Under the pieces are notes generated by a model. The model was not told the origin of the DNA. It worked only from the letters and a program-made list of their open reading frames with translations, and did not search any database. Below, piece by piece: positions 1 through 11,100 of a stretch of 64,000 bases of DNA. The stretch spans positions 1,488,001-1,552,000 of the forward strand of contig JAVTLE010000014.1 of assembly GCA_033439295.1 (NCBI GenBank), in the 5' to 3' direction. How positions within the stretch are numbered: position 1 is the stretch's first letter; every line of letters starts with the position of its first letter. This stretch comes from Deuterostichococcus epilithicus. Its lineage: Eukaryota; Chlorophyta; Trebouxiophyceae; Prasiolales; Stichococcaceae. A program made the position numbers and the translations under genes.

Positions 1-17
1 TTTGCAACCAGGCGGCC

Positions 18-2477
18 CTACTGCACGAAACCGAGGCCGGTGGAGGTGTGAGTGCCGTCCAGATCGTACTTCTGCAGGTATTGCGGATTGTGGAACTTGC
101 TGAGGTGCCTGCAGCGGAAGAAAGTTTCTGAACGAGCAGCGCTATACTGCAGACAACCCTCTGAGCAAATGCTGACACGTGTGCGCACCAAGCCCGCAGT
201 TCACAGCCAGAGCCGCTCGCCTGTGGCCCGCGTCGCAGAGGATCGTGACGATGGTGTGCCCCGGGCCGAGCTGCCGCGCGACTTTGACGGCGCCCACGCA
301 ATTCATCGCTGCGGAGGATCCCACAAACAGCCCATCGTGGTGCAGCAGGTGCCGCGCCTGCAGCACAGAAACTGAAGCAGTCACCAGGCACAACACTCAG
401 CATCGAAAGATTCATCCACCCCGAGTCCTCGCAACTAATGGTCTGTCTGGAGGCAATGCCTGACGATCCATCTCCCATCTGATGAGCCCTGGCGCTGCTT
501 GGCCTGAGGGCGATGCAGGCTGGTCAGCCTACTATGGAGACCCACCATGGAGACCGCCTCCTGGTCGGAGCCCCGCACGGCAGCGTCCACATGCGCGGCG
601 GCAAAGTTGGCGGTCAGCCGATTCAGGCCGATGCCCTCGACGACGGTGTCATAGGGATTCCTCAACCGGGTGCCCTCCGCCTCTGCCCTGGCGTACAGCA
701 CGCCCCGCGTGACCTGCAGTATCAACAAAAGCAGTTGCGGCGCCTGGGTATTGGCAGACCCGTCGACAGTGCGCCAGCATGTGTGTGGCCGTGGACTGAC
801 CAACTCAGTGAGCCGGCAGCGACTGCACTTCACGCCGACCGTCAAGCTGCACATGTGGGGCTCACCACATGTTGGATGGTCCACCTGTTATCCTGCAGCT
901 TCAGCAATGTCCAATATGCTCGGCCAGAAAAGGAAGGCACACAGGCAGACCTTGTTGTAGAGGCTGGAGCCCGGCGGGTCCACCAGCAGCACCCTGACCC
1001 GCGGGTCGTGTGCCTTGAGCACGTGCGAGACGCCGGCGATGGTGCCGCCAGTGCCAGCGCCGCAGACGAACGCGTCCAGCCGGCCGCCAGTTTGAGCGAG
1101 GATCTCAGCGCCTGCAGTACGCAGAGCCAATGCGATTATAAACACAGCGCCATGCCAGACGCTGAGATGGCAGCGCCGCACACCCTGCAACTGCAGCGTG
1201 CGTGGCAGGAGGGGCGGTCAGTGGAGGTGGCGGTGGCACCGGTTGCGTGGTGGGCCCTCAGGTTGGCCAGGTTCTCGAATTGATCCGCAAAGACGGCGCC
1301 GGGCTCTGCCGCCGCCCTGCGCCGCGCAATGTTGACGAAGTGCTCTGCAAGCCAGGAAGTCGACGACGTGGTTCCAGTCGAATCACGGATAGCGTTTGCA
1401 CAGGGCGAATGCATGGAGGATATTGACAGGAGTTGGGCATGTCGCAAGCTGTCCGTAAATGTCAAAATACCCGTCCACTTTTCCCAGTTGCTACCACCAC
1501 GCACAGCAGTCGAGGCGCCCGCCTCCCACCTGGATGTGATATCGACACAGGCCGAACCCGCTGCACCTCGGCACCTGCATTGCGCGACAGCACGTTCAGC
1601 GGGGAATCGTAACCAACAGGCTGGAGTGTCCCATGCAAAGCGCTGCAGATTCAGCCAGCGTTTGAACACTTGGGGGTAGCGCTCTAGCAGGTGCCTGCTC
1701 TGGTCTGGCGGCGTGCTGAAGGGACCAGGAGGTGAGGTGAACCGTCACCCAGCGCCTCCAGCATCTGGCTCTTCTCGATGGCAGCATCGTCGGGCATCGC
1801 GATGAAGCAGCGCAGTCCCCGCGCGGCGGCCACCATGGCCAGGCTGACGCCGGTGCTGCCGACGGTGCCCTCCGTGACCAGTCCGCCCGGCGCCAACGAT
1901 CCGCAGGCCAGTGCCTCGTCAATGATGGCGAGTGCCACTCTGTCTTTGACGCTGCCGCCGGGGTTCAGGAACTCCGCCTTGCCCAGGATCTGACGGGCAT
2001 TTGCAACATGGGTGAGAGCCCCCGAAGCTGCATTGGGGATATGCACTGCGAGGCTGGCCCAATCGCTGCTGCATGATGAGCTGGTGACGGTGAGCTCCAG
2101 ACGTTCTGTCTTTGGAAGCGATGATGTAACAAATAGCAGGCAGCCAGCAGCACCTGGCAGCCCGTGGCCTCGGACAGGCTCCTGATGAGCACCAAGGGGG
2201 TGTTGCCGACGAGGTCACGCAGGCCATCCGAACATCTGCCGGATGGTGCCATGTGTGCGCGCCGCCGGCTGCCAGCCTGCAGACTGCGCCTTACATGACG
2301 TCTTCCCATGCACATGATGTGCTACGGATGCCTACCGGCAAGGTGAAGATAGCATGTAACCAAAAAACATCTGCAAGCAAGGCCCACCTTGTAAGCTAGC
2401 AGCAGCGCAGTCGCTACGGCGCCAGCGCAGAGACCCCAGCGTGCAATTGACGTCTGCACGTCGGACCAAGCGTGCAT
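18..2477 (-). CDS. Cysteine synthase (O-acetylserine sulfhydrylase family), membrane-anchored, Mcy1-like
   Basis: Nine exons on the minus strand: 2477-2388, 2276-2154, 1989-1749, 1574-1530, 1344-1240, 1111-951, 713-546, 357-221, 108-18; phases join cleanly to 386 residues. PLP-dependent fold-type II enzyme, expected to make cysteine from O-acetylserine and sulfide. Visible motifs: NPGGSVKDR with the PLP lysine near residue 86, VCGAGTGGTIAG phosphate-binding loop, VVEGIG, and the C-terminal SKFHNPQYL. The N-terminus (MHAWSDV...) has one hydrophobic segment, ALLLAY-like, suggesting a membrane anchor as in the fungal Mcy1/YGR012W type; no plastid peptide is evident. The usual TSGNTG substrate loop reads TVGSTG, also as I remember for the Mcy1 type. 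Intron 8 starts with GC. An in-frame non-ATG extension reaches 2645, but 2477 is the first ATG. Divergent from the HAD gene. Confidence 0.87.
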
Positions 2478-2934
2478 CCTCCAGCTCAGACGCAAGGAAG
2501 CCAAGGCCTTGTAGGTAACGAAATGTCCTGTTGATTGTCCGAGACGTGTGCTGTAGCTGATGCCAGTTTCGGCGATTGTCGCCGAGTCGTTGCGGGAGTC
2601 TGCTAGGTCAATGCGAAGTGAGGCGGCGATACAGCTGGGAACCAAGGAGGTCTCAAGGTCGATCGTCTCTTCTGAAGAATTTCATGCGTGCACCCCTTGG
2701 CGCACAGAAAGATGGAAAGAGGGACCGGCAAACCCGACCACACACACAAGCTGCTGTCGTGCAGACTCCGTGAGCACGTTCTTGGTAGATTGATTGGTCC
2801 CATCGGGATGGTTATTTCTGCGTCCATACGACAAGTGCTCACTGCACGTTGCACGTGAGCCTCACCGAATGCTGCAGTGACTTACGGCTGCGTCTTGGTG
2901 CTACGCCTTTCCAAGCTCGAGAGGTCTATATTCC
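2478..2934. promoter_or_regulatory. Divergent intergenic region, cysteine synthase / HAD gene
   Basis: About 460 bases between two head-to-head start codons. I see no convincing exon here; it should hold both 5' UTRs and promoters. No TATA box or named element could be recognised by eye. Confidence 0.4.
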
Positions 2935-3446
2935 ATGATGTCGAGTGGTGTCGAGATGTGCCTCACGGGCCAGAGCCGTACCCCTGTCGCATGCCGTGCG
3001 GCAGCGACGCCACCGGCATACGCTGCCCACAGCCCAGACCAGCGCGGTGTCCCGGGGCTCAGCCGCAGGTTTAGCTTTCCGTCTGGCCTTCCGTGCGCGC
3101 TGAGGTTTCCACCGTGCGCGAGGCGGGGCAGGCCGCATGCCGCCCGAGCGGCCAGCGGGGAGCCACGGAGTCAGAGTCTGGGGCTGATACTGGAGGCAGA
3201 CTGCGTTGCGGTGGATTTGCACGATGCTGGGCACCGGCCGGCTTTTAACAGAGCGTTCAAGGTGCAGCAGTCTCAGGCCTGTTCTGTGCATGCTGCCCCG
3301 GCTCGGCACCATCGCTATCTGAACTGCATCAAGGTTCAGTCTCAACATAGTCAAGCCTCAGCCTCATGCCACGCATGACTCCGATCCCAGGATCTTGGCC
3401 TGGAGTGCGCAAATTGGAGCAGGACTGTCTACGGCGACATCAGGTC

Positions 3447-3479
<33 letters not shown>

Positions 3480-4964
3480 TGCGCGTGCACAGAGACTGCC
3501 ATGCCCAGATTGGTGGCGGCACCTGTAACTGCAGCACACCGACAGCGCCTGGCTGCACAGGCGGTCCGGAGACGGCACTGGCATCGGCATGGTCAAGTCC
3601 TACTTTGATGTCGTCGGCTGGCCGCTCGTCGTGCCGAACTCGGAGCGCAAGGCCTTTGCCACACAGGTACCGGTTGTCGGTCTTGCGCCCTGCACGACCC
3701 GCCACACCCTAGAAAGGATCCAAAGCAGCCGAAACGCCTTCCGACACTCATGTCGCCCCACGAGACATCCTCGCCAGAGAAGTGGCCTTGCTGCTACATC
3801 GACACCTGCTGCGTCCGCAGGTCGTGAAGGTCAAGGACAAGGCGCTGCGGGCGATGCTGCGGGAGGGGGCGGTGCCGCTGCGAGACGGCGTCACGCAGCT
3901 CATCGACGACGCGCTGGCGGATGGCGCCAGGATCGCCGTGCTCTGCGGCACGTTCTCCACCCAGGTGACTGCACTGTCGACATGCGCAATCCCTGTGCCC
4001 AGACAACCACGAGCCTGCCGCCAGCACCTTCATGCCTTGCATGTTCGGCGCATCGCCACTTGGGCTCTTGGCCATCCTGTCTTGCTGCGTGCAGGAGGAC
4101 AGCGTCTTCTCTGCCATCTCCTTCGCTCTGGGGGTGCAGCGCGCTCGGCACGTCCAGAGCATCAGCCCTTGGGGCGACGATGGCCAGCAGCAGAGCCCTG
4201 CGGACGGCATGGCTGCGGAAGCGGCAGAGGCGCAGGCAAAGGTGAGGCGGTTTCATGCATGACCTTCTGACACTGCCTTTCGAGAGTTTTGTCTTCCATG
4301 TCCATAAGGCGCCATCCCTTTTCTGCAGGTGAAGCAGCAGGAAGCCGCAGCATTCGCACGCTCAATGAAGAATGTCGGTGCGTTTGCCTTAGTCTCTCGG
4401 CACTGGGCCTATGACTGCCGGAGCGCGAAGCCTGCACTTGTGCGGTCGTCATCATCATTTTGCGAAGGCCAGCCGCCGTCTCTGGTATCACAGGCCTGGA
4501 CGCCAACATTCTGGCCAACCAGCGGCAGGTGGGAGGCCACCTCCTGCTGCAGGCTGCACAGCAGCTGGGCGTCTCGCCCTCGCGCTGCGCGCTGCTGGCC
4601 GCCACAGAGATGACGCTGCAGGTAATCTTTGGAGTCTCTGGCACTCGACCGCCTTTGCGTTGCGCTGAGCAGATCAGTCGTGCGGTGTTTGAAGTCCAAC
4701 CAAGGCCCTGAGAGCTTTTGTACATGGCATCTAATGTTTGTCATGTATATGTATAGGATATCAAGTTGTGTCTTCGATGGCTCTCATCCTTGGTGCACTG
4801 CATGTCTGCAGGCTGGTCGTGCAGCCGGCATGGTTGCCATCAGCATCCCCACAGCCCTGGCAGGCCGGTACAAGCCGCCTTCGGCGCAGTTCAGCTACGA
4901 CGGCTTCGGCCCTGGTGGTGGCGCAACATGGACCCGCATCTCTCACCACCTTGAATCTGCTTGA
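2935..4964 (+). CDS. HAD-superfamily CbbY-like protein with altered motif I
   Basis: Eight exons: 2935-3261, 3391-3443, 3561-3666, 3821-3964, 4095-4241, 4329-4377, 4473-4621, 4812-4964; consistent phases give 375 residues. The first about 75 residues are Arg/Ser/Ala-rich and look like a chloroplast transit peptide. The HAD core follows: LILEADCVAVDL, then GLECANW, a cap region with SYFDVVGWP, the motif II region IAVLCGTFST, and CALLAATEMT and AAGMVAI near the C-terminus, ending in DGFGPGG. The layout matches a plant CBBY-like clade with a similar insert. The motif I nucleophile position, normally D in DxDG, is Glu (LEAD), so phosphatase activity is doubtful. A GCT repeat sits at the start of intron 2. 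Two ATGs are adjacent at 2935 and 2938. Confidence 0.82.
3448..3477. repeat. (GCT)10 microsatellite in intron 2 of the HAD gene
   Basis: Ten uninterrupted GCT units begin a few bases after the 5' splice site at 3444. The run would encode poly-Leu, Ala or Cys if read, but it lies between two exons that join in phase. Confidence 0.95.
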
Positions 4965-5555
4965 GGGACGTGTTGCATGCATTACTCCATTGTATACGAT
5001 CGGCAGATGGGGTAGTGAGAGTGTGCTCAATGTGAGGCAGAGAGGAGGCAGCGAGAGGGGGGCGTGCAACCCACGGCAGCATGTGGCTACTAAACAGAGG
5101 GGCAAATGTGCACAGCATTAAGCTTTGACGAGCTCATAAGCACTGTGTTACATGTGCTAAGATCGCAGCTCAGATCACACAGAGTCGTTGCGGTCCTGCT
5201 TTACTATGTTTCCAGGTGGAACATTGAAACTGGGTTTCATATGGGCTTAGCGGCCGGGTACAGGGTGACATGCCAGGGGCGATGTTCACAGACATGGATC
5301 TGCTTGCACAAATTGATCCGGCGAGTGAGCCTAGATTAGCCGGGCACTTTGAAATCAGAGCAGCAGCGCCACCTGCTTGCAATACAGTGGCACCATTGCA
5401 GCATCTTCTATCCACTCTACGACGCTGCGACGCTCATGGCCGTGCTCGTCAGAGACCTGCGCCGCACAGGCACCACAGTTTGGAGGTCTTGTTCAAGAGC
5501 AGCATCCCGGAGTGGGGTCTGTCACAAAGGCTGCAAAGCAGGAGGTAAGTGTGTG
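4965..5555. other. Convergent intergenic region, HAD gene / peroxiredoxin
   Basis: Tail-to-tail spacer expected to hold both 3' UTRs. It contains one TGTAA on the minus strand (5148-5152) suited to the peroxiredoxin transcript; I found none on the plus strand for the HAD gene. No coding exon recognised. Confidence 0.4.
5148..5152 (-). promoter_or_regulatory. Candidate TGTAA poly(A) signal, peroxiredoxin
   Basis: TGTAA is the usual polyadenylation signal of green algae. This copy reads on the minus strand about 400 bases past the peroxiredoxin stop. Confidence 0.4.
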
Positions 5556-6879
5556 TCACACGACTGCTGCAACCACTGCACCTGAAAGAATCTCCTCTGC
5601 GCTGGAGACTGTGAAGGCGCCGCCCTCCTCCAGGTTTAGGTCTGTGACCTATCGCAATCACAGGCGCAGTTGATGCATTGCTTAACAGTGTCACGTCGTC
5701 ACACTGACTGAACCAGATGCACAGATGCATATCTGGACGCGATGGGCAGGCTGGCAGTGCGCGCACGGCAGGCAGTGAGCTGTGATGAGATGACACTGCT
5801 GCATGGCGCACCACGCCATTGTCGACCAGCATGGCGTAGCGGCGGGAGCGCACGCCCAGCCCCTTCTCGACCAGGTCGAGGTCCACCCCGATGGCCTGCG
5901 CGAACGACTTGTGTCAGCTCTGGCGTCTGTCTCAAAGACACCAGCGTCTGTCTCAAGGACACTGAGTGCAGGACAGCATGAGTGACAGTCTGCGGGCGAA
6001 GAATGGACGAACGTCCATTTGCATGAGGGGCAGCGACATCTGTCTGGTGTCAGGTCCAATTGCACGCTGTCGCCGCAGGGAAGGCATGGGGGCCAGACTG
6101 GAGAAACTGTCACCTTTGTGAAGAGGGCGCTGCCGTCTGCTAGCAAGAGCACCTTGCCGTCTGCGCCCACGGATTTTCCCCATGCGTCCAGCACGAACGC
6201 GTCGTTCACCGCCACACAGGCGACGGTGTCCACACCCTTCTCCTGCATAGGTGTGCCAAGGCGCGGCATCAGGTCAACCTCGGTGCACAACTGAGGAGGC
6301 CAGAGGGGCGGGCGGTTCCTCTGTTTCCAGCTCAGTGGGCCCGTCGAGGGCTCCTCCTTGCAAGACAGTGACCAACACGGGGCAGAGCACGCACGCAGCA
6401 GGTGCAGCCGAACCTTCAGCTCATGGGCCTTCTCGATGAAGCCCGGCAGGTGCTTCAGGCTGCAGGTGGGCGTGAAGGCTCCGGGCACCGCAAACAGCAC
6501 CACCTGCGGTGCGGGTGCCCGCCGCCTCGGTCAGCAGGCTGCGCAAAAACCTGCTTCCTGCATCCGCATGCGCTGCACGGGAATGACGGCTGGCCCGCCG
6601 CATGCTTTGTGCCGCGCGCACCTTTTTGTCCTTTGTGAGCTCCTCCACGCTGATCTCCTGCATGTTGTTCTCCGCGTCGAAGTAGCTGAACTTGTGCTCG
6701 CCGGGCAGCTGCGACGGGAAACACGCCCCAATGGACAAACTTGCGCATGCATGCTGCCGGTCACAGCGCATGCAGCATGCACCGTTTCGCGCAGCGCTGG
6801 AGGCTGGGCGCGCAGAGATGTACATCGTCGGCTTACAAACCTTGTCGCCGACGGTAACCGCGCTGGTGACGGCTGTCAT
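5556..6879 (-). CDS. Type II peroxiredoxin (PrxII / Prx5 family)
   Basis: Six exons: 6879-6841, 6708-6622, 6503-6414, 6242-6114, 5895-5812, 5648-5556, giving 173 residues, close to the usual 160-175. It reduces hydrogen peroxide and alkyl hydroperoxides using thioredoxin or glutaredoxin. The peroxidatic cysteine lies in PGAFTPTCSLKH; VNDAFVLDAWGK, ADGSALFTK, EKGLGVRSRRYA and LEEGGAFTVSSAEEIL are all family signatures. There is no clear transit peptide (MTAVTSAVTVGDK), so it is probably cytosolic. The last exon is read through to TGA at 5556, adding SGAVVAAVV after the usual EEIL end; a GT after EEILS could instead lead to a further exon, so the final residues are less sure. Intron 4 carries a 21-base tandem duplication. 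Confidence 0.9.
5919..5964. repeat. Two-copy 21-base direct repeat in peroxiredoxin intron
   Basis: The unit GCGTCTGTCTCAAAGACACCA recurs immediately with two or three changes. It lies between exons 4 and 5 of the peroxiredoxin gene and has no visible role. Confidence 0.6.
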
Positions 6880-8106
6880 GCGTGTCCTCCCCACACGTGC
6901 CCCCTAGACATGGACCAGCAGATGCAGGTCAGCCGCGATGTCTGAGACTACCATGGATGTTTGTAGCTGATGCCATGCCCACGATAACCCTAGATGCAGC
7001 ACCTGGTGCACCACCGGCGCCATGGTGCGGGCGAAACCCGACCGAAGGCGCTGGGCTCGGGGAGCGCAGGGTGCTCCCGGGGAGGCTACGCTCTGCCGCA
7101 TCACGATGGCCTGCATGGTGCCTGGATGTGGCTTCACAGCACAACCTTGTACAGGAAAGTAATAACTGCTTTCGAACCTATCAAATTGGATCGGCGACAC
7201 TGCAACATTCCCAATGCAACGCACGCGGGAGAACGGGCAAGGGTGGTACATAATCTACAGGAAGTATTTTCGCGGGAATATATTTCTGATAGCGGAAGCC
7301 ATGACTGATCAGAAACTTCACAAGGGTGGATGATTGCGCAATGATGGTACAAAGCTGTACAAATAATTTCGCTCACGTCCCGCCTCTCCGAGTCCGAAAC
7401 TTCAGCTTGGAAACGTGCAGGAAGACACACCACGCCCACAGACTCTGCTCAGCCGGTCTCGGCTGTCGCATGTCGAAGCCGCTTTGTCAACCGACGCCGT
7501 GCTGTGGGTACCCGGTGTGCTGCTCCTTACTGCAACTCGGTCGAGACGTCGGCGAGTCCGGAGTAGTACCCAGCTGCAGCGTCGTCGCAGTGAATGGGGC
7601 CAGCACACAAACAGCCAGACAGCCGGTAATCGTCGTCTGACAGCAGCTGCCCGGCGGTGAGTACCAAAAGCTCGAATGTCTGTGTAACATGATGCACACT
7701 ACCCATCGTCAGCAAGCATGCTCGTGATGCAGCACGACCAGGCGTAACGTGCTCGGATCGCACTCTTGAGCCCGGTTGCCCCAAGTCATACGTCAGCGCT
7801 TGTTTCCTCGGCACGTGAGATTGGCGGGATTGGCGAGGACGACTCGCAAGGCCAACTTCTGCTGTTCCATAAAGCTGCCATCTGTTGCTATGTCCACGCC
7901 GCCGACGTGCGCGGTGCGGGGTCGCACGATTTGCTGAGCTCGCCCCGCGTCCTTTCCTCGCAGTTTGCCTTGCCCTTGCACCACCTTCGGCGTTTCGAGC
8001 CGCAGTTGGGCTCCAACGCAGTGATGGTCTCGGCCCCCTCATCTTGCTGAGGGCACAGCGCTGCAGCGCGGACCGAAGCAACGGGCCAGCCAGGAGACGT
8101 GATGCG
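6880..8106. promoter_or_regulatory. Divergent intergenic region, peroxiredoxin / kinase
   Basis: 1.2 kb between two head-to-head starts. Open frames here are short and low in similarity to anything I recognise. It most likely holds both promoters and a long kinase 5' UTR; a small non-recognised exon cannot be excluded. Confidence 0.35.
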
Positions 8107-11100
8107 ATGAGCACTTCGGGCCGGACGACGCTACCGCGCTGGGCCTCAGCAGTTTTGCTGGTGGCAGCGCTCAGCATCCTCATCGAAGCAGATGCCCGCC
8201 AGCTGTCTAGCAGCCACGGGCAGCCTCTACATGCAGCGATTCAGCACCTCCGGCCAGATGGGGGCGTTGTCATGGCGCCGGCGCGGCGGCAGGTAGGATG
8301 TTGCTGTTGATATGTGTAGTTGATCAGCTATTGCACAGCATGTGACTCGACCTCGTGAACGCTTGTATGTGAATGTGTCGCAGGTCCAGGCCCACAGACG
8401 GTTGCAACAGGCAACAACTGCGGCACCGACCGCTGCTGCGATGCCAACGGCGGCAGAGCCAACCAGCAGCAAGAAAAGCCCAGATTACATCGCGGCCATC
8501 GTCGTGGGTGCGAACCTTCCTGGCACCGGTGCACACGCATATGGTCTGGGGCGGAGCGGCCAATGTGTAATCATGCTGGTGCAACAACACGCTACTACTG
8601 TGTGGTGCGTGCAGGCATCGTCGTGCTGCTGGCGCTGGTGGGACTGGTGGTAGCCGGCGCCTTTCTCTTGGGCAAGCGCGGTGGCCGCCTCGACGCGATG
8701 CGCGCTGACGCGGCGGTGAGATGCTGTTTCATGTCTTACATTCCTGCTTGCTGCCGCTACCACGAGCGAACAGGCAGACTAGCTGCCGTCCTTGCGAGCA
8801 TAGCCGACAGGCACACGCTGGAAGATCGGGAGGAAAGCAAGCCCCTTTCCAAAATGTAAAGCTTCCGATGCACAGGCAGGCGCCCTTGTTGATGACGAGC
8901 TGGACGCCGAGCTCAGTCAGGCACTTAACATCGCCGAGCGCATCAAATCAGCGCGCGGTCCGTACTTTCTGCCCCAATGACCGTCTGCATGGCGCTGCAT
9001 TGCTGCGATGCTGCCCGGCTGAGATCGAAGTCTGGCGGCCTGCGACTCAACCTTGTTCGATTGTCGCACGATTGCAGAAACGGCGCGCGACTCGCGCGGC
9101 ATGGATGTCATGGGCACGCTTGACCTGTCCATCCAGGGCTGGTTCATCAACCCCGACGACATCGTGCGCACCCTTCTGTTCTGTGTTGTATATACTATTC
9201 CAGCTGCTGCTGGTTTCGTCATCCAGGTTGCATCGTCCTCATTGCACACGGCCTGTTGCGCACTGCAGGATGCCATGCCGGACATGATGTTCTCCCGGCC
9301 ATGCACGCGCAGGAAATCTGTAAGCGCGAAGATGGGTCGGACTGGCTTCTGGGAGCCGGGAGCTATGGGAAAGTGTTCAAGGCCGTGCGTGGCGGTGTCC
9401 AGGACGTCGCCGTCAAAATCATGCACGAAGCCGATGATGAGCAGCTCGCGCAATTCGAAAAGGTGACTTCGTCAACCAGTCGGTGTGCTTGTCTCAATGA
9501 GAGGTTATACCAATCCAGAGGTGTGGCTGTGTATCTCGTCGATCCGTTGCAGACTGCAGATGCAGTCAGTTCAGCTAGCCCCTGGCGTGCGCCTCGAGCC
9601 TGTGCCAGCCTAGCCTCACGCCGCTCTGTCACCCGCTGCCGCACAGGAGATCGGCATCCTCAAGTCCATCAGTTACGACCGCAACATCGTGCAGTTTTAC
9701 GGGGCCAGCATGGTCAACCGCGAGCCAATGCTGCTGCTGGAGTTCTGCGAAGGCGGCGACCTGCGCTCGGTGCGACGAGGCTTCATCGTCCTGTAATGAG
9801 ACATCTGGATATCGCTGCGGACCAGCGAGTCTGCCTTGGCAGATGTTTGGAAGGAGAGTCATACTCAATGGCCGTCATGCCGGGCGCTCAGCGGCTCGCC
9901 GCCTGGCCTTGACTTGCGCTGCCCGGCAGCGCTCTGGAACATTTCGCCATTTTGATGGGACTGCCTGTGTGCTGCAGGCGCTGGACGTGGACAGCAGGCA
10001 CAAGCCGGACGACGCGCCGCGCCAGCTGTCCTGGTACAACGAGGGGCAGTACATCGCCCAGGACGTCGCCCGCGGCCTCTACTTCCTGCACAACATCGAT
10101 GTGCGCGCTCAGCCATATGTGCCTTGCTGCTGGGCGCCTTGGTTATGCTGTTCCCTTCCAGCCAAGCTTGTACTGCTGTCATCCATGGCCACAATCAACA
10201 GACCGCTCTGGTGACTGATGCCTGGCACATGCCTGTGCGAGTACCGCCACCAGGCCTTCTGCGCAGCCGGCGGAACCCTGCATCCGCACTCATTCAAGCA
10301 TGGACTCAAAGCCTTGGACCTTGCACCCACCTGCTCCCGTCTGCGCAGATCGTGCACGGCGACCTAAAGACGCTCAACATCCTGCTGACGCGCAATTGGG
10401 CGGTGGCCAAATTGGGTGATGTTGGCGTCGCGCGCTACCTCAAGGCCAAGGACGTCCCCGACCACGTGGCCTGTGAGCCTCTGTTGTCAAAGCAGCTGTT
10501 CTCTGTCTTTGCTGGCTTGCCCCTGCTTTGAGAGTCTGTATGACATCGTTGGGTTCGGTGTTTCCCTCAGAAGTTCACCATGAGTCTCCTGCTTCATGTG
10601 TCCGAGACAGAAGAGACCCCGTGCGCCGTCCCCCATCTCAATAGTCCAAACTACTGTCATGTTGCAGTGGGCACCTTCGTGTACAGCGCCCCGGAGATGC
10701 TCATCGGCAACGATTCTGGGGTGAAGGTGGGGTCCCTACATTACAACTGTGCTGTTCTGCAACCCCGTACGCTGTCCTGTCTAGCCGCACCACCACGGGT
10801 CATCGGCTGAAATCTGCCAGGCCATCCTGCGGGCCGTGGTTGCAACTGCGCTTCTCTTCGTAACTCCTCAGGCGGACATCTACAGCTTCGGAGTGGTGCT
10901 CTGGGAAATCATCACTGGCGCTGTGGCGAAGCGCGGCCGCCTCCATGACCCGAAGGTGGCGCCTCCTTCCGGCATGCCGACCCAGACCTTCCATGTGCAA
11001 CTGTCTCGAGCCGCCGCGTGTGTTCGGCACCTGAGGACATGCACTAGAGGGGCACGCCCGGGAGGGTTCGTCACGGCAGCCGACCAAAGATACATCTCAC

